From: Henricia sp. BOLD:AAB3569
Taxonomy: Eukaryota > Echinodermata > Asteroidea > Spinulosida > Echinasteridae
Assembly (NCBI GenBank): GCA_037783545.1
Contig: JBBELK010000111.1
Coordinates: 496,001 to 560,000 of the forward strand
Direction: 5' to 3'
Length of the DNA stretch: 64,000 nt
The notes below the pieces were generated by a model. It made no database searches and had not been told where the DNA came from. It saw only the letters and a program-made list of their open reading frames with translations. The position numbers and the translations under genes are program-made. Positions 34,085-44,322 of the stretch are shown piece after piece (position 1 is the stretch's first letter; each line of letters starts with the position of its first letter).

Positions 34085-34257
34085 TAAACTCTCATTATAG
34101 CGCTCTTCAACGGAACAAAATAATTTGAGCTTTATATCGATATAGCGCTATAACCAGTGCATACCCAATGCAGAGAATAATGGCTGGGACTAAGAAAAAG
34201 GAGCTTCCTATCGAGAAGAGCTTTGTATCAGGGGGTGTTATAACGAGAGTTTACTGT
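34085..34257. mobile_element. Mariner-like MITE with AGTAAACTCTC ends
   Basis: Left end AGTAAACTCTCATTATAGCG, right end GTTATAACGAGAGTTTACT. A fragment of the same end (ACAGTAAACTCTTATTGTAA) occurs at 59562-59582. Confidence 0.6.
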
Positions 34258-34373
34258 ATCCAGTATCATGAATATATTTATGAGCAACTGTCAATTAGTT
34301 CTTATCTTGTGCTTATCTAGTAAAAAGTACTACACGTACATGATTATACTTATTTAAAGAACGCTGGATGCCG

Positions 34374-34614
34374 CAATAGGGCGACATTTCGGCAAGACTC
34401 TCACCGGAGACCACCGAAATTTCGGCAAGAGTCACTCAAAATGACACCTTATTTGTTTACCCGAAGCTTCCGGAGATGGTCACAGACCGAAGAGAAACAA
34501 CTCCAGTCCCGATAAAAATGGTTCTCGACCTAAAAAAAAATGGTTTTTGACCTAAAAAAAATAATTTTAAACTCGAAAAATATTAGGGCGACACCAAAAT
34601 GTCGCCCTATTGAG
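34374..34614. mobile_element. MITE with CAATAGGGCGACATTT ends
   Basis: Left end CAATAGGGCGACATTTCGG, right end AAAATGTCGCCCTATTG. A partial end of the same type (GTCGCCCTAA) lies just downstream at 34620-34660. Confidence 0.65.
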
Positions 34615-34659
34615 CAGGTCGCCCTAATATACCTTTTTTACACACGATTTGTCGCCCTA

Positions 34660-36284
34660 ACCTACAATTCATAGTTTTTTTTAAAACTGTTTTTCAGATA
34701 TTTAATTTTTTTTAAATAATTGTTTTGAGCGTGGTTACCTTAATGCAACAGATTTTTCTGTGAGTTCAAATGCAGCAACATGGGGTAAATGTTTCAGCTT
34801 CTTTGAGTTAAAAAACGACCTGTAAATAATTTTCCAAAAAAGTTTATAACCAGTGAGAATGGGTAAAGCTTTTCAGGTACATGTACTTATGAATGTAAAA
34901 ATAAAGGATGTAAAATAAAATGAGGTGATTGAGTTTTCTTTCGGGTCTCTGCTACCAATTTGATTAACACTGTTTACTCTCCCACCCCACCATGTTACAC
35001 AATGTATTTTAAAATTCTGTCAGTTGAAAAAAGAACTGTAAAACCCGAGTCAAATTTCTTGTGACTTTATACGCATTACCTTATTACAAGAACCTTGTTA
35101 ACTTATGGACCTTCGGGCTTTGCATAATAGGAATTAGCAGAAAATGCCCTTATTAAAAGCACTGCAGAATGTGGCACATTGTATTAAAGGAGCGTGACTA
35201 TGGACTGTATTTTGGGAGAGTATTTTACATAATCGTTAGGTTAGAACGAAATTCATTTTTTTGAAAAATCTGGTCACATCTTTAATATTCAAAAGTGCTC
35301 ATTACTTTTTTGACTTTTTGTCGGTGGATTTTTGTCTGGCTCGAAAAAAAAAATTTAAAAACAATGTTTCAAATCATTCTTCATTAACATTCCATCTGCA
35401 TTTTATATTCTATACTTATTTATTTATATAGGCCTATTTATTTATATATTTATTAGTAGCAATTTGTTAAGCAATAAACCAAAGAGCGCAAGCCGCTAGC
35501 GCGCGGCGCTGTATTTTAGTACAACAACCATTACAGTACTAATCATCATTACCACTGGGGATACTGACGCAAGTCTATTATTGCATGTGAATACCGCCCT
35601 CAATAAACCATGCCCAGAGAACATATACGCCATTAACCCGGATTCTTGCATGCGGTATCGGAAGCTGGAATTCCAACTTTCGGTTAACGAAAGCAAGCAT
35701 TTGAACAGTATGTATTCTCAAAGTGAACTAAGTGAACTAACTGTTTTTCAACAATTTCATACTTTTATGAAATCGGGTTTTTAATATGAAATTTCATGAC
35801 CACGAACGTTCGATTTATCAGAACGCAATTATTTTCCCCTATTACTATAGGCGACTGATCATCATCTAAACTTTTAATGGGTGAATGTGGCTGCCTTAAG
35901 TGTTTCCTTAGTGTCGTGCATTACATTGGTCTACATTTGTTGTGTAACGTTGCAGATTTATTTTCCCCCTTCCGTTGTTCAATGAAACGTTATGCATGTT
36001 CCCGATAGTTATCCCTATAGACAAAAGAAAAGAGTGCGTTTGCTTATTGGCCAGTAGGATAAAACTTTGCCCGCCATATAAAAATGGGGTACTTAATCTC
36101 CCACCATGGAAACGAAATAGAAGGCATGTGTTTTCTCAGTCCTTTGGCCGTGGAAGAATAATCATCCTTGAGCACAACTGATCCTTTTGTCAGTGGGATA
36201 AGCATCCCACAAGAAGGCAAACCTTTTTCAGTCATCTTGGACAATCATGTTTCAGGTAGGTCTCGTGCATTCATCTGGTCAGCT
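34660..36284. other. No gene seen
   Basis: A/T-rich sequence without repeat copies. Short frames near 35581-35784 and 35975-36181 show no protein features. Confidence 0.4.
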
Positions 36285-37264
36285 GGATAATAATAAGCTG
36301 TATACTAATTTTCCAACCACATGGCAGAATCGGTTGTCTGGTACATGGTTACCTGGATACTATTTTTCGAACCACATGGCAGAATCGGTTGTCTGGTACA
36401 TGGTCAGCTGGATAATAATAAGCTGTATACTATTTTTCCAACCACATGGCAGAATCGGTTGTCTGGTACATGGTTACCTGGATACTATTTTTCCAACCAC
36501 ATGGCAGAATCGGTTGTCTGGTACATGGTTACCTGGATACTATTTTTCCAACCACATGGCAGAATCGGTTGTCTGGTACATGGTTACCTGGATACTATTT
36601 TTCCAACCACATGGCAGAATCGGTTGTCTGGATAATAATAAGCTGCAGTATACTATTTTTCCAACCACATGGCAGAATCGGTTGTCTGGTACATGGTCAG
36701 CTGTATACTATTTTTCGAACCACATGGCAGAATCGGTTGTCTGGTAGCCTACATGGTCAGCTGGATAATAATAAGCTGTATACTATTTTTGCAACCACAT
36801 GGCAGAATCGGTTGTCTGGTACATGGTTACCTGGATACTATCTTTCGAACCACATGGCAGAATCGGTTGTCTGGTACATGGTTACCTGGATACTATTTTT
36901 CCAACCACATGGCAGAATCGGTTGTCTGGTACATGGTCAGCTGGATAATAATAAGCTGTATACTATTTTTCCAACCACATGGCAGAATCGGTTGTCTGGT
37001 ACATGGTCAGCTGGATGATAATAAGCTGTATACTATTTTTCCAACCACATGGCAGAATCGGTTGTCTGGTACATGGTCAGCTGTATACTATTTTTCGAAC
37101 CACATGGCAGAATCGGTTGTCTGGTAGCCTACATGGTCAGCTGGATAATAATAAGCTGTATACTATTTTTGCAACCACATGGCAGAATCGGTTGTCTGGT
37201 ACATGGTCAGCTGTATACTATTTTTCGAACCACATGGCAGAATTGGTTGTCTGGTAGCCTGGTA
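36285..37264 (+). repeat. Higher-order minisatellite around ACCACATGGCAGAATCGG
   Basis: About 16 units share ACCACATGGCAGAATCGG, followed by TTGTCTGGTACATGG. Short units of about 57 bp continue GTTACCTGGATACTATTTTT; long units continue GTCAGCTGGATAATAATAAG. Short and long units are interspersed in blocks, and a block from about 36640 to 36790 is repeated almost exactly at 37010-37160. All three forward frames stay open because unit lengths avoid stops; this is not evidence of a protein. Further pieces lie at 37624-37821 and 38084-38143, separated by two inserted MITEs. Confidence 0.9.
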
Positions 37265-37272
37265 GCCTACAT

Positions 37273-37623
37273 GTAGACTGGTTCCCGTCCACATATTCCA
37301 CAGGAGAATATAAGGACAGGTAAAGGGCGCTTAATTCATCTTGATCTGTAATGGTCGTCTTTGCGCGTGCGCATTGTATTTTTTATATTTAAAAATTGGC
37401 CAAGCCCTTTGCTTTAGGCAATGTACTTTATTTACATAATTAGATATGTTCGACACGCACGGCCAAGTTACAAATGCCAATGCAAAATCTGCGCACTTAC
37501 TAAATAAATAAAAATAATAATAACCACGTGACGGGCAGAATTCTGCCCGTCATGGCTGCCCTTTACCGATCCCTATATTTTCGCAATAAGCGAACCAATC
37601 TATAGGGATCGGGAACCAATCTA
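37273..37623 (+). mobile_element. hAT-like MITE, GTAGACTGG family, copy with 8-bp duplication (351 bp)
   Basis: Starts GTAGACTGGTTCCCG and ends CGGGAACCAATCTA, flanked by GCCTACAT at 37265-37272 and 37624-37631. The uninterrupted target (GTAGCCTACATGG) is present in neighbouring minisatellite units, for example near 36745, which confirms the duplication. Eight-base duplications suggest hAT. Confidence 0.85.
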
Positions 37624-37821
37624 GCCTACATGGTCAGCTGGATAATAATAAGCTGTATACTATTTTTGCAACCACATGGCAGAATCGGTTGTGGTACATA
37701 GTCAGCTGTATACTATCTTTCGAACCACATGGCAGAATCGGTTGTCTGGTACATGGTCAGCTGGATAATAATAAGCTGTATAATACTAATTTTCCAACCA
37801 CGTGGCAGAATCGGTTGTGTG
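37624..37821 (+). repeat. Minisatellite remnant between two inserted MITEs
   Basis: Three further units of the 36.3-kb array, continuing it across the insertion. Confidence 0.85.
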
Positions 37822-38083
37822 GGGCCAATTTCATGGAGCTGTTTAGCAGCCGATTTTGTGCTAACGGAGGCTCCGGCTATTTCATGGAGACCGTAACCAA
37901 TAAGCACTGGCAAACGTTTGCTAGCTTCAGAGGCAAATTTGCTAAACACTCGTGACGCAACAATGCCCGTTTCCAAGCACGCGCATGCTTGAGCACGCCG
38001 CGGCTGTGAAAGTTAGCACACCTTTTATGCTACAGTAAGCACACGTTTTCAGCTAGCGCTTAAGCAGTGCATGAAATTGGCCC
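37822..38083. mobile_element. MITE with GGGCCAATTTCATG ends (262 bp)
   Basis: Exact 14-base inverted ends GGGCCAATTTCATG and CATGAAATTGGCCC, inserted in a minisatellite unit. The target duplication is not clean. An element with similar ends is at 47028-47235. Confidence 0.75.
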
Positions 38084-38585
38084 AGGTGGTCAGCTGGATA
38101 ATAATTTTCCAACCACATGGCAGAATTGGTTGTCTGGTCAGCCGGCCGGAAAATCTGTGGTTGCGTGAAACCGAGCGTGCATTGCATCGCCAGTCATGAG
38201 TAGCGAGTCCCGTGACTCGCGACTCCAACCACGATCGGCTTTACGAAATAATTGAACCACAGATTGTCTACAGTTCTCTCAATAATTCTACCCCCAGACG
38301 CCCATATAACCCCAAAACAGATATACAGTAGGTTGAATCAGTATCTAAGCTCTATATTACCAGTTATCAGTATGTGTCAAAAACACAAATTAACCGTGTT
38401 TGACGATTTTTTCCATCTTAAAACGCGCCTTTCCCAATGCATTTGTGCACGTGGATCGTCGATTATGTACAAACGACCTTTCTAAAAAAGCCCCTAATTA
38501 CTCCGTATAACTTTTGAGAAAACAGTCAAAAAAGGGTTTGCAGTCACTTCACCCCAAAACCACTTCGCCCTAAACCACGGCCTGT

Positions 38586-38833
38586 TGTAACGGGCTCTTG
38601 CCGTCACTTTCAGGTTCGGATGGGTAAGGGAAACGATGAGACTCCGTTGATTGGTTTACATAACAGAACAGACGATTGGCTTTATTCAGAAAAGCATGAT
38701 CAACCCATCGGAGCCATCTTGCCAACTCCCTGCAAAGCTATCCCACAATGCACTTTGTTTAAGCACTATAAAGTATTGAGTGCACAACTCAATAATTCAA
38801 TACTTCGTACACAATACAAATAATGCCGTTACA
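38586..38833 (-). repeat. 3' LTR (248 bp)
   Basis: Plus-strand ends TGTAACGGGC and TGCCGTTACA. About 190 bp of it match 40054-40243 nearly exactly, and the last part matches 42967-43004. Confidence 0.8.
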
Positions 38834-38872
38834 CCCCCCCCCCCCCCCCCCCCCATCCACCCCCCCTCCCTA
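38834..38872 (-). other. Polypurine tract
   Basis: On the minus strand a G-rich purine run directly precedes the 3' LTR, as expected for plus-strand priming of an LTR retroelement. The C-run on the plus strand may be imprecise in the assembly. Confidence 0.65.
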
Positions 38873-40034
38873 GTCAAGACGTGGGCGAGAGTGACAAGGC
38901 TCTTAAAGAAATTACATAATGTCTCACATTATTTAGTCACATTATGTTTCTGACACAAACCTAGCCTCAAAGATTTTAACTTCTAATGTGATTAATTGTG
39001 ATTAAGTTCCAAGATCAATATCAGCTAAATCTCTTTAAGTAATAATCAGTGAAAAATTATTTCTTCAATAACATGTTCGATCTGTTCAATCTAAATAAAC
39101 TATAAAGTGTTCAATAAAGATATCTCGGTATTCATTTCTCTGTACTGATTTCTGAGTTCAGTCATTGTTAATCTGTTTATGATTCTGTTGATCCATCGGT
39201 TGGAAAATGAGTCGAATGGTCGATCTCTAAGCCATCTCTCGGGGACACAAAACAGGATACATCGTACACAGTCAAACACAGAGCAGGATCTTGACATGGA
39301 AACAGTTCCACAAAACAGGAATTCAGTCGAACATTTAGTTGTTGACGATACAGTACAGTCTTGTCAGTCGGGTGTGACGGGCGAGGCACACAGGGGAAAT
39401 CCTCTTGTCACGAGCAGCAACACGTGACGGGAATGTAGACCGGACAGGCATGACAGGGCGCATACATTGTCACAAAACATGACGGAAGCAAAGACTGAGT
39501 CAGGGTACATCCAAGCTGTCACCAAACACTAGTCGCGAGTCGTTGACATACTGAAACACATGTAGCGTGACGGAAACAAGGACCGGAAGGGTGCATCCAT
39601 GTTGTCACCAGACAATCATGACAGTAGAAGACTCCGGTAAATCTCGAACTCAACTCTGCCTATGCAGACGGTAGACTTCTGCATGATTTAATCACCAGGT
39701 CGACGCGACACTGCACTACAGCAAACAGTATACGAGCTCGATAAACAGTCAGAAAGTCAGTTGTAGTTCACAAACTTGAAGGTCGTACAAACACATGTAG
39801 ACGGAAACAATACAAAGTGAATGTCCACCGCGTGCACCGCAGGCTACATGTTCATGATGTTGTAAACGCACGGTATTGCTAACACGCTAACGCAGAAGTC
39901 ACATAGAGTCGAGTAGTCTCAATGACGAAGTACACCGGCACCGTACATAGCGTGTCATGTGGCGCGCACACAGAACGATGCGATGACAAAACACACACGA
40001 ACACAATCCACGAAAATCTTGCTGTCTCCAACCC

Positions 40035-40052
40035 ATCCTGCCGACTACGCCA
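40035..40052 (-). other. Primer-binding site
   Basis: On the minus strand TGGCGTAGTCGGCAGGAT begins one base after the LTR. A TGG start next to the 5' LTR is the standard form for tRNA-primed reverse transcription. Similar TGGCG..GTCGG sites occur in Gypsy-type elements; the tRNA is not assigned. Confidence 0.65.
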
Positions 40053-40053
40053 G

Positions 40054-40243
40054 TGTAACGGGCCCTTGCCGTCACTTTCAGGTTCGGATGGGTAAGGGAA
40101 ACGACGAGACTCCGTGGATTGGTTTACATAACAGAACAGACGATTGGCTTTTTTCAGAAACGCATGATCAACCCATCGGAGCCATCTTGCCAACTCCCTG
40201 CAAAGCTATCCCACAATGCACTTTGTCTATGCACTATAAAGTA
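40054..40243 (-). repeat. 5' LTR, main part
   Basis: Near-identical to 38586-38775. It breaks off after GCACTATAAAGTA and resumes at 42967 with CTCAATAATTCAATAC. Confidence 0.8.
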
Positions 40244-40279
40244 TAGATTGGTTCCCGATCCCTATAGATTGGTTCGCTT

Positions 40280-40319
40280 CATAGAGTTGTATAAGCCTTA
40301 CGGCTTATACAACTCTATG
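40280..40319. mobile_element. 40-bp hairpin micro-element, copy 1
   Basis: CATAGAGTTGTATAAGCC, a TTAC loop, then the exact reverse complement. Flanked by a perfect 8-bp direct repeat GTTCGCTT (40272-40279, 40320-40327). An independent 46-bp insertion is at 42878-42923. It is an extremely short hAT-like element. Confidence 0.85.
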
Positions 40320-40345
40320 GTTCGCTTAAAGGGCAGCCATGACGG

Positions 40346-41155
40346 GTAGACTGGTTCCCTGTCCTCATATTTACTTCCCCTCCGTCGTATATGAGGACAG
40401 GTACACGCCGCCATGTTTGGCATAAATATCCAGGAATTCCTGGATGTTTATGCAAATTAAAAGGACTGTGTCACGGTTTGCGCAAGCGCCAAGCAGGCGC
40501 TCAGAATACAGCGTGTTGCGCGCCTTCGTTCGATTTGGCATCGCGCGCGCTACGCGATCGATGTCTGGGAAAATAATAGCGGCGGCAGCAGAGGTATTTT
40601 TGCATCGACAAGTACAGCAGAAGGTATGCCTGTAAAATTGCTGTCAGGACAAAATAAGCATACTGGTTTCGGTGGGAATCAAGGTTGAACAAATAGCTCT
40701 ATCCAACCATGTTATTCATATCATTCAATGGGTTTTTTGTCATGTTTTGTCGAGTTTTTTGATGCGATGAAAAAACTTTTTTGAACAACGGCCGCACACC
40801 TGGTGATATTGATGTTTGGCGGCTTAAAAATACGGCAAACAGCGCCATTTCAAGTAAAAAGTAATGTATCAGGACAAACCTGGGTGTTGACGAGTACACC
40901 ACTGCCAACATTACTAAAGAATTATAAGGGATGGCAAAGATTGAACAGGATATGCAAAACCCAGCGACAAAATTAACGATTGCAAAATTCACTCGTTGTT
41001 GAGCAAACTCTAAAAATAGATCATGCATATATTTAATACAACGACCAATCACGCGTGGTAATACAACGGCCAATCACCCGTGGTTATTGCTCGGCGTGTG
41101 CCTGTCCTTGTATAGCGAGAGCAGCGTAGCGCACATGGACAGGGGACCAGTCTAC
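40346..41155 (+). mobile_element. hAT-like element, GTAGACTGG family, 810-bp version
   Basis: Starts GTAGACTGGTTCCCTGTCC and ends GGACAGGGGACCAGTCTAC, with 8-bp duplications CATGACGG (40338-40345, 41156-41163). The interior differs from the 350-bp versions. No transposase is seen. Confidence 0.8.
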
Positions 41156-41180
41156 CATGACGGGTAGACTGATTCCCATG

Positions 41181-41527
41181 ACGGGTAGACTGGAGCGCAT
41201 GTGGTCTAGTGGGTATGAAGCGGGACTCCCAATCAGAGGTTGGGGGTTCGAGCCCCACTTCGACCAACGTGTCTGTGTCCCTGGGCAAGGCACTTAATCC
41301 CAGTTGCCTCGTCAACCCAAGCGATATATGGGAAGCTGTTAAGGGGAATGCCACAATCTAACTGCTGATAGGGTTGTGCGCCTGACCAGCAGCCACCTAG
41401 TTGAAGCGAAATGGTTCTGGTGATTCCCTGATGGCAGCGGTAATAATGGTAACAGCGCCTTGAGCACCCTGCAGGGTGGATATGTGCGCTATATAAATCT
41501 AATCATCATCATCATCATCATCATCAT
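41181..41527 (+). mobile_element. tRNA-derived SINE with (ATC)n tail
   Basis: The head resembles a tRNA (possibly Gly): A box TGGTCTAGTGGGTA and B box GGTTCGAGCCC, with CTCCCAA at the anticodon position. The body contains GGGCAAGGCACTTAATCCC, then GTGCGCTATATAAATCTAATC and a run of ATC. The tail and body rule out a functional tRNA gene. Confidence 0.85.
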
Positions 41528-42183
41528 CCCGCTCCACATATAACAACGACTGAATATGAGGACCGGCGACTGTCGTGTTTAAAATAGCACTTTAAGCATT
41601 ACGTCATGCATTTATTTTTAGGAGCACATAACCGTTAATTTTCAAAGCGCGCGCGCTGCGCGATATGGCATGAGTGTACAACATTTTGACAGGAGTTATT
41701 CTATATTTTTACCAATACAAACTTAATATATTAACCTTAAAATATTAAATATGCCTATTTTAATCATGTAGGCTAGCATCAACAAGAAAATTCTAGAAAA
41801 TTCAAACCTTGTCTGCATCACCGAGTGAGCTCCATATTGTACATGAGTTTTAATCTGCTGTTGCAATCCCGTAACTATAGCCATTTAAACGGTTGTTTGT
41901 TTCTTCCTCCATGCCGTAACTATAGTCATTGCGTAGTTTTAAATCCGTGGCATCACCATAAATACACACGCAGCGGCACGCGTACGTGCACGCGATGTCA
42001 ATTCAAATTCTCGAAACAATGACGAATTGTACCCGACGATTAACGGTAACGACCGGACGTACATTCGGGTAACTTCGGGAACCTTCGGAAAAAGGAGGAA
42101 TTCCTCCTGTTTCCAAATGTCGAAATTGACGGCTGCCGGACCTTAAATTCAGTCTAGTCAAATAATTTTTGGTCCGGGTACCA
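41528..42183. other. No gene seen; part of nested MITE debris
   Basis: Contains AGTCTAGTCAAATAATTTTTGG, which recurs at about 42823, so it includes the end of a duplicated element. Confidence 0.4.
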
Positions 42184-42189
42184 GACTAC

Positions 42190-42685
42190 CATGACGGGCT
42201 GAATTCTGCCCGTCACGTGGTTATTATTATTTTTATTTTTTTAGTAAGTGCGCAGATTTTGCATTGTCATTTGTAACTTGGCCGTGCGTGTCGAACATAT
42301 CCAATTATGTACATTGCCTAAAGGAAAGGGCTTGGCCAATTTTTAAATATAAAAAACACAATGCGCACGCGCAAAGACGACCAATTACAGATCAAGATGA
42401 AGCGTAGACTGGTTCCCGTCCACATATTCCACACATGAGAATATAAGGACAGGTAAAGTGCGCTTTATCTTGATCTGTAATTGGTCGTCTTTGCGCGTGC
42501 GCATTGTGTTTTTTATATTTAAAAATTGGCCAAGCCCTTTGTTTTAGGCAATGTACTTTATTTACATAATTGGATATGTTCGACACGCACGGCCAAGTTA
42601 CAAATGTCAATGCAAAATCTGCGCACTTACTTACAAAAAATAAGAAATAATAACCACGTGACGGGCAGAATTCTGCCCGTCATGG
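42190..42685. repeat. Large palindrome made by self-insertion of the GTAGACTGG family
   Basis: Arms 42190-42398 and 42466-42685 are inverted copies. The right arm belongs to a complete element (42404-42753) inserted in the opposite orientation into an older copy. Confidence 0.8.
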
Positions 42686-42753
42686 CTGCCCTTTACCGAT
42701 CCCTATATTTTCGCAATAAGCGAACCGATCTATAGGGATCGGGAACCAATCTA
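42404..42753 (+). mobile_element. hAT-like MITE, GTAGACTGG family, complete copy (350 bp)
   Basis: Ends GTAGACTGGTTCCCG and CGGGAACCAATCTA, flanked by perfect 8-bp repeats GATGAAGC (42396-42403, 42754-42761). Closely matches 37273-37623. Confidence 0.85.
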
Positions 42754-42877
42754 GATGAAGCGCCCTTTACCTTAGACTGGTTCCCGCTCCACATATTCCA
42801 CATACAACGACTGAATATGAGCAGTCTAGTCAAAATATTTTTGGTTCGGGTACCAGACTACCTTTACCTGTCCTTAT

Positions 42878-42923
42878 CATAGAGTTGTATAAGCCGTAGC
42901 CTTACGGCTTATACAACTCTATG
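42878..42923. mobile_element. 46-bp hairpin micro-element, copy 2
   Basis: Same arms as 40280-40319 (CATAGAGTTGTATAAGCC and reverse complement) with a 10-base centre, flanked by a perfect 8-bp repeat GTCCTTAT (42870-42877, 42924-42931). Confidence 0.85.
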
Positions 42924-43396
42924 GTCCTTATATTCTCCTGTGTGGAATATGTGGACGGGAACCAGTCTCAATAATTCAATACTTTGTACACAATACAAAT
43001 AACACTGTGCACGAAGTGGTTTTGGGGCGAAGTAGCATTTGGGCGATGTAGTGTTTTGACGAAGTGATTTGGGGCGAAATGAATTTTCGTCTCATGAGAC
43101 AAAACCATTTCAGGGGAAGTTTTCTACGGTCATCGTGTGGGTTTATATTGTGTAAGTTCATGAAGTTAGGCGTAAATCTCTGAACATTTCTGATTTTCTG
43201 GATACCATGTGGCATGTAGGCCTACCGCCATGACTAGCAAAATAGCATAGTACTTTTTAGTAGTAGGCCTATAGTAATACTAATACTAATACTAGGCTAT
43301 AGGCCTACTGCCCAAGTCTTATTTTCTCAAAAAAAATATTTTGTTCTATCGAAATAGTACGAAGACCCAGAGGGGACATTTAAGTATTTTTTTAAT

Positions 43397-43636
43397 ACGT
43401 ACGTACGTGATAATACTACGTTTGTTCGTGATAATTTAATACGTACGTACGTGATAATTTATCACGTACGTACGTGATAATTTATCACGTACGTACGTGA
43501 TAATTTATCACGTACGTACGTGATAATTTATCACGTACGTACGTGATAATATTAAGTACCTACGTACGTAGTATTATCACGTACGTACGTAATAAATTAT
43601 CACGTACGTACGTAGTAATATCACGTACGTACGTAT
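43397..43636. repeat. Palindromic satellite, unit ACGTACGTACGTGATAATTTATC
   Basis: About ten units, each containing the self-complementary TACGTACGTA core and GATAAT or ATTATC. The array continues at 44239-44322 beyond the inserted element. Confidence 0.85.
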
Positions 43637-43645
43637 TGTTATCAC

Positions 43646-44229
43646 CATCCTCTTGCAACAGTGCCCCTTTAATGCACTCCCTAACTCCTGCGTACAGTGG
43701 CCCTGTTGAAAAAGGCCCCATTTGGCGGTGGGACTAGCGACAGAAATCTTGTCGCCTCTGCTGGACCAATCAGGACGCTTGCAGTGCAGCACGATTGCAG
43801 GCATTCAAAGGTAAAGCGCGCAGATTGTAAACACCGTGCATGCATGTACTCGTTAATGCTGGCCATTGTCCGCGTCGGCGATTGGCTGCTATTTAAAGCA
43901 TATTGGGGAATCCTTTCCATTACATTCGTCAGCATGCATCCCTGTTATTAATGTGAACAACTGCGGAGTAAATAAGGTTCGTCGTTTGAAAGTTTGGTAG
44001 GAATGGGACAGTCATAAGGAACGGAACCCAATGCAATTTCTGGAAAGTATAGAAATTGTTTCTTTTCGGAATAACATGACCGAATTGATTAAATTACATC
44101 AAAATGACTCGGGCGTGAGTTGGCACAAGACAACAGCCGGCTTGCTCCACAGATTTGCGTGTATTTCCTCAGGGTATATTAATTGTCAAGTCGCTTCACA
44201 GAGTGGAAATTCCCTGAGATCTCAGGATG
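43646..44229 (-). mobile_element. CATCCT-ended element with 9-bp target duplication, copy 2 (584 bp)
   Basis: Reversed copy of 14179-14746, starting CATCCTCTTGCAACAG and ending GATCTCAGGATG. It is flanked by perfect 9-bp repeats TGTTATCAC (43637-43645, 44230-44238) and inserted within the satellite. Confidence 0.85.
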
Positions 44230-44238
44230 TGTTATCAC

Positions 44239-44322
44239 GTACACACATACGTGATAATAATACGTACGTACTTATTATTATCACGTACGTACGTACTATT
44301 ATCACGTACGTACGTATTAAAA
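44239..44322. repeat. Continuation of the ACGTACGT satellite
   Basis: Three to four further units on the other side of the inserted element. Confidence 0.8.

Larger units (their letters stand above)
38586..43004 (-). mobile_element. Non-autonomous Gypsy-like LTR element with a split 5' LTR
   Basis: Read on the minus strand: 5' LTR (43004-42967 joined to 40243-40054), primer-binding site, non-coding interior of about 1.2 kb, purine tract and 3' LTR (38833-38586). LTRs start TGTAACGG and end CCGTTACA or equivalent. The outer duplication is CTGT (38582-38585 and 43005-43008). An unoccupied relative of the target is at 46258-46261. The interior has no gag or pol, so this is a TRIM/LARD-type element that depends on another element's proteins. 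The 5' LTR is interrupted by 40244-42966. Confidence 0.75.

Noticed and set aside
36247-37276. Several overlapping plus-strand frames of 92-190 codons
   Set aside because: They are translations of the minisatellite in different frames, not independent proteins.
38834-38872. Simple poly-C artefact
   Set aside because: The run lies exactly at the LTR boundary where a purine tract is expected on the minus strand, so I kept it as a PPT while noting that its length may be wrong.
41181-41260. Functional tRNA-Gly gene
   Set aside because: The tRNA-like head is continuous with a SINE body and (ATC)n tail and has mismatches in its stems.
43397-43636. CRISPR-like array
   Set aside because: Units are contiguous and self-complementary with no unique spacers; animal DNA.
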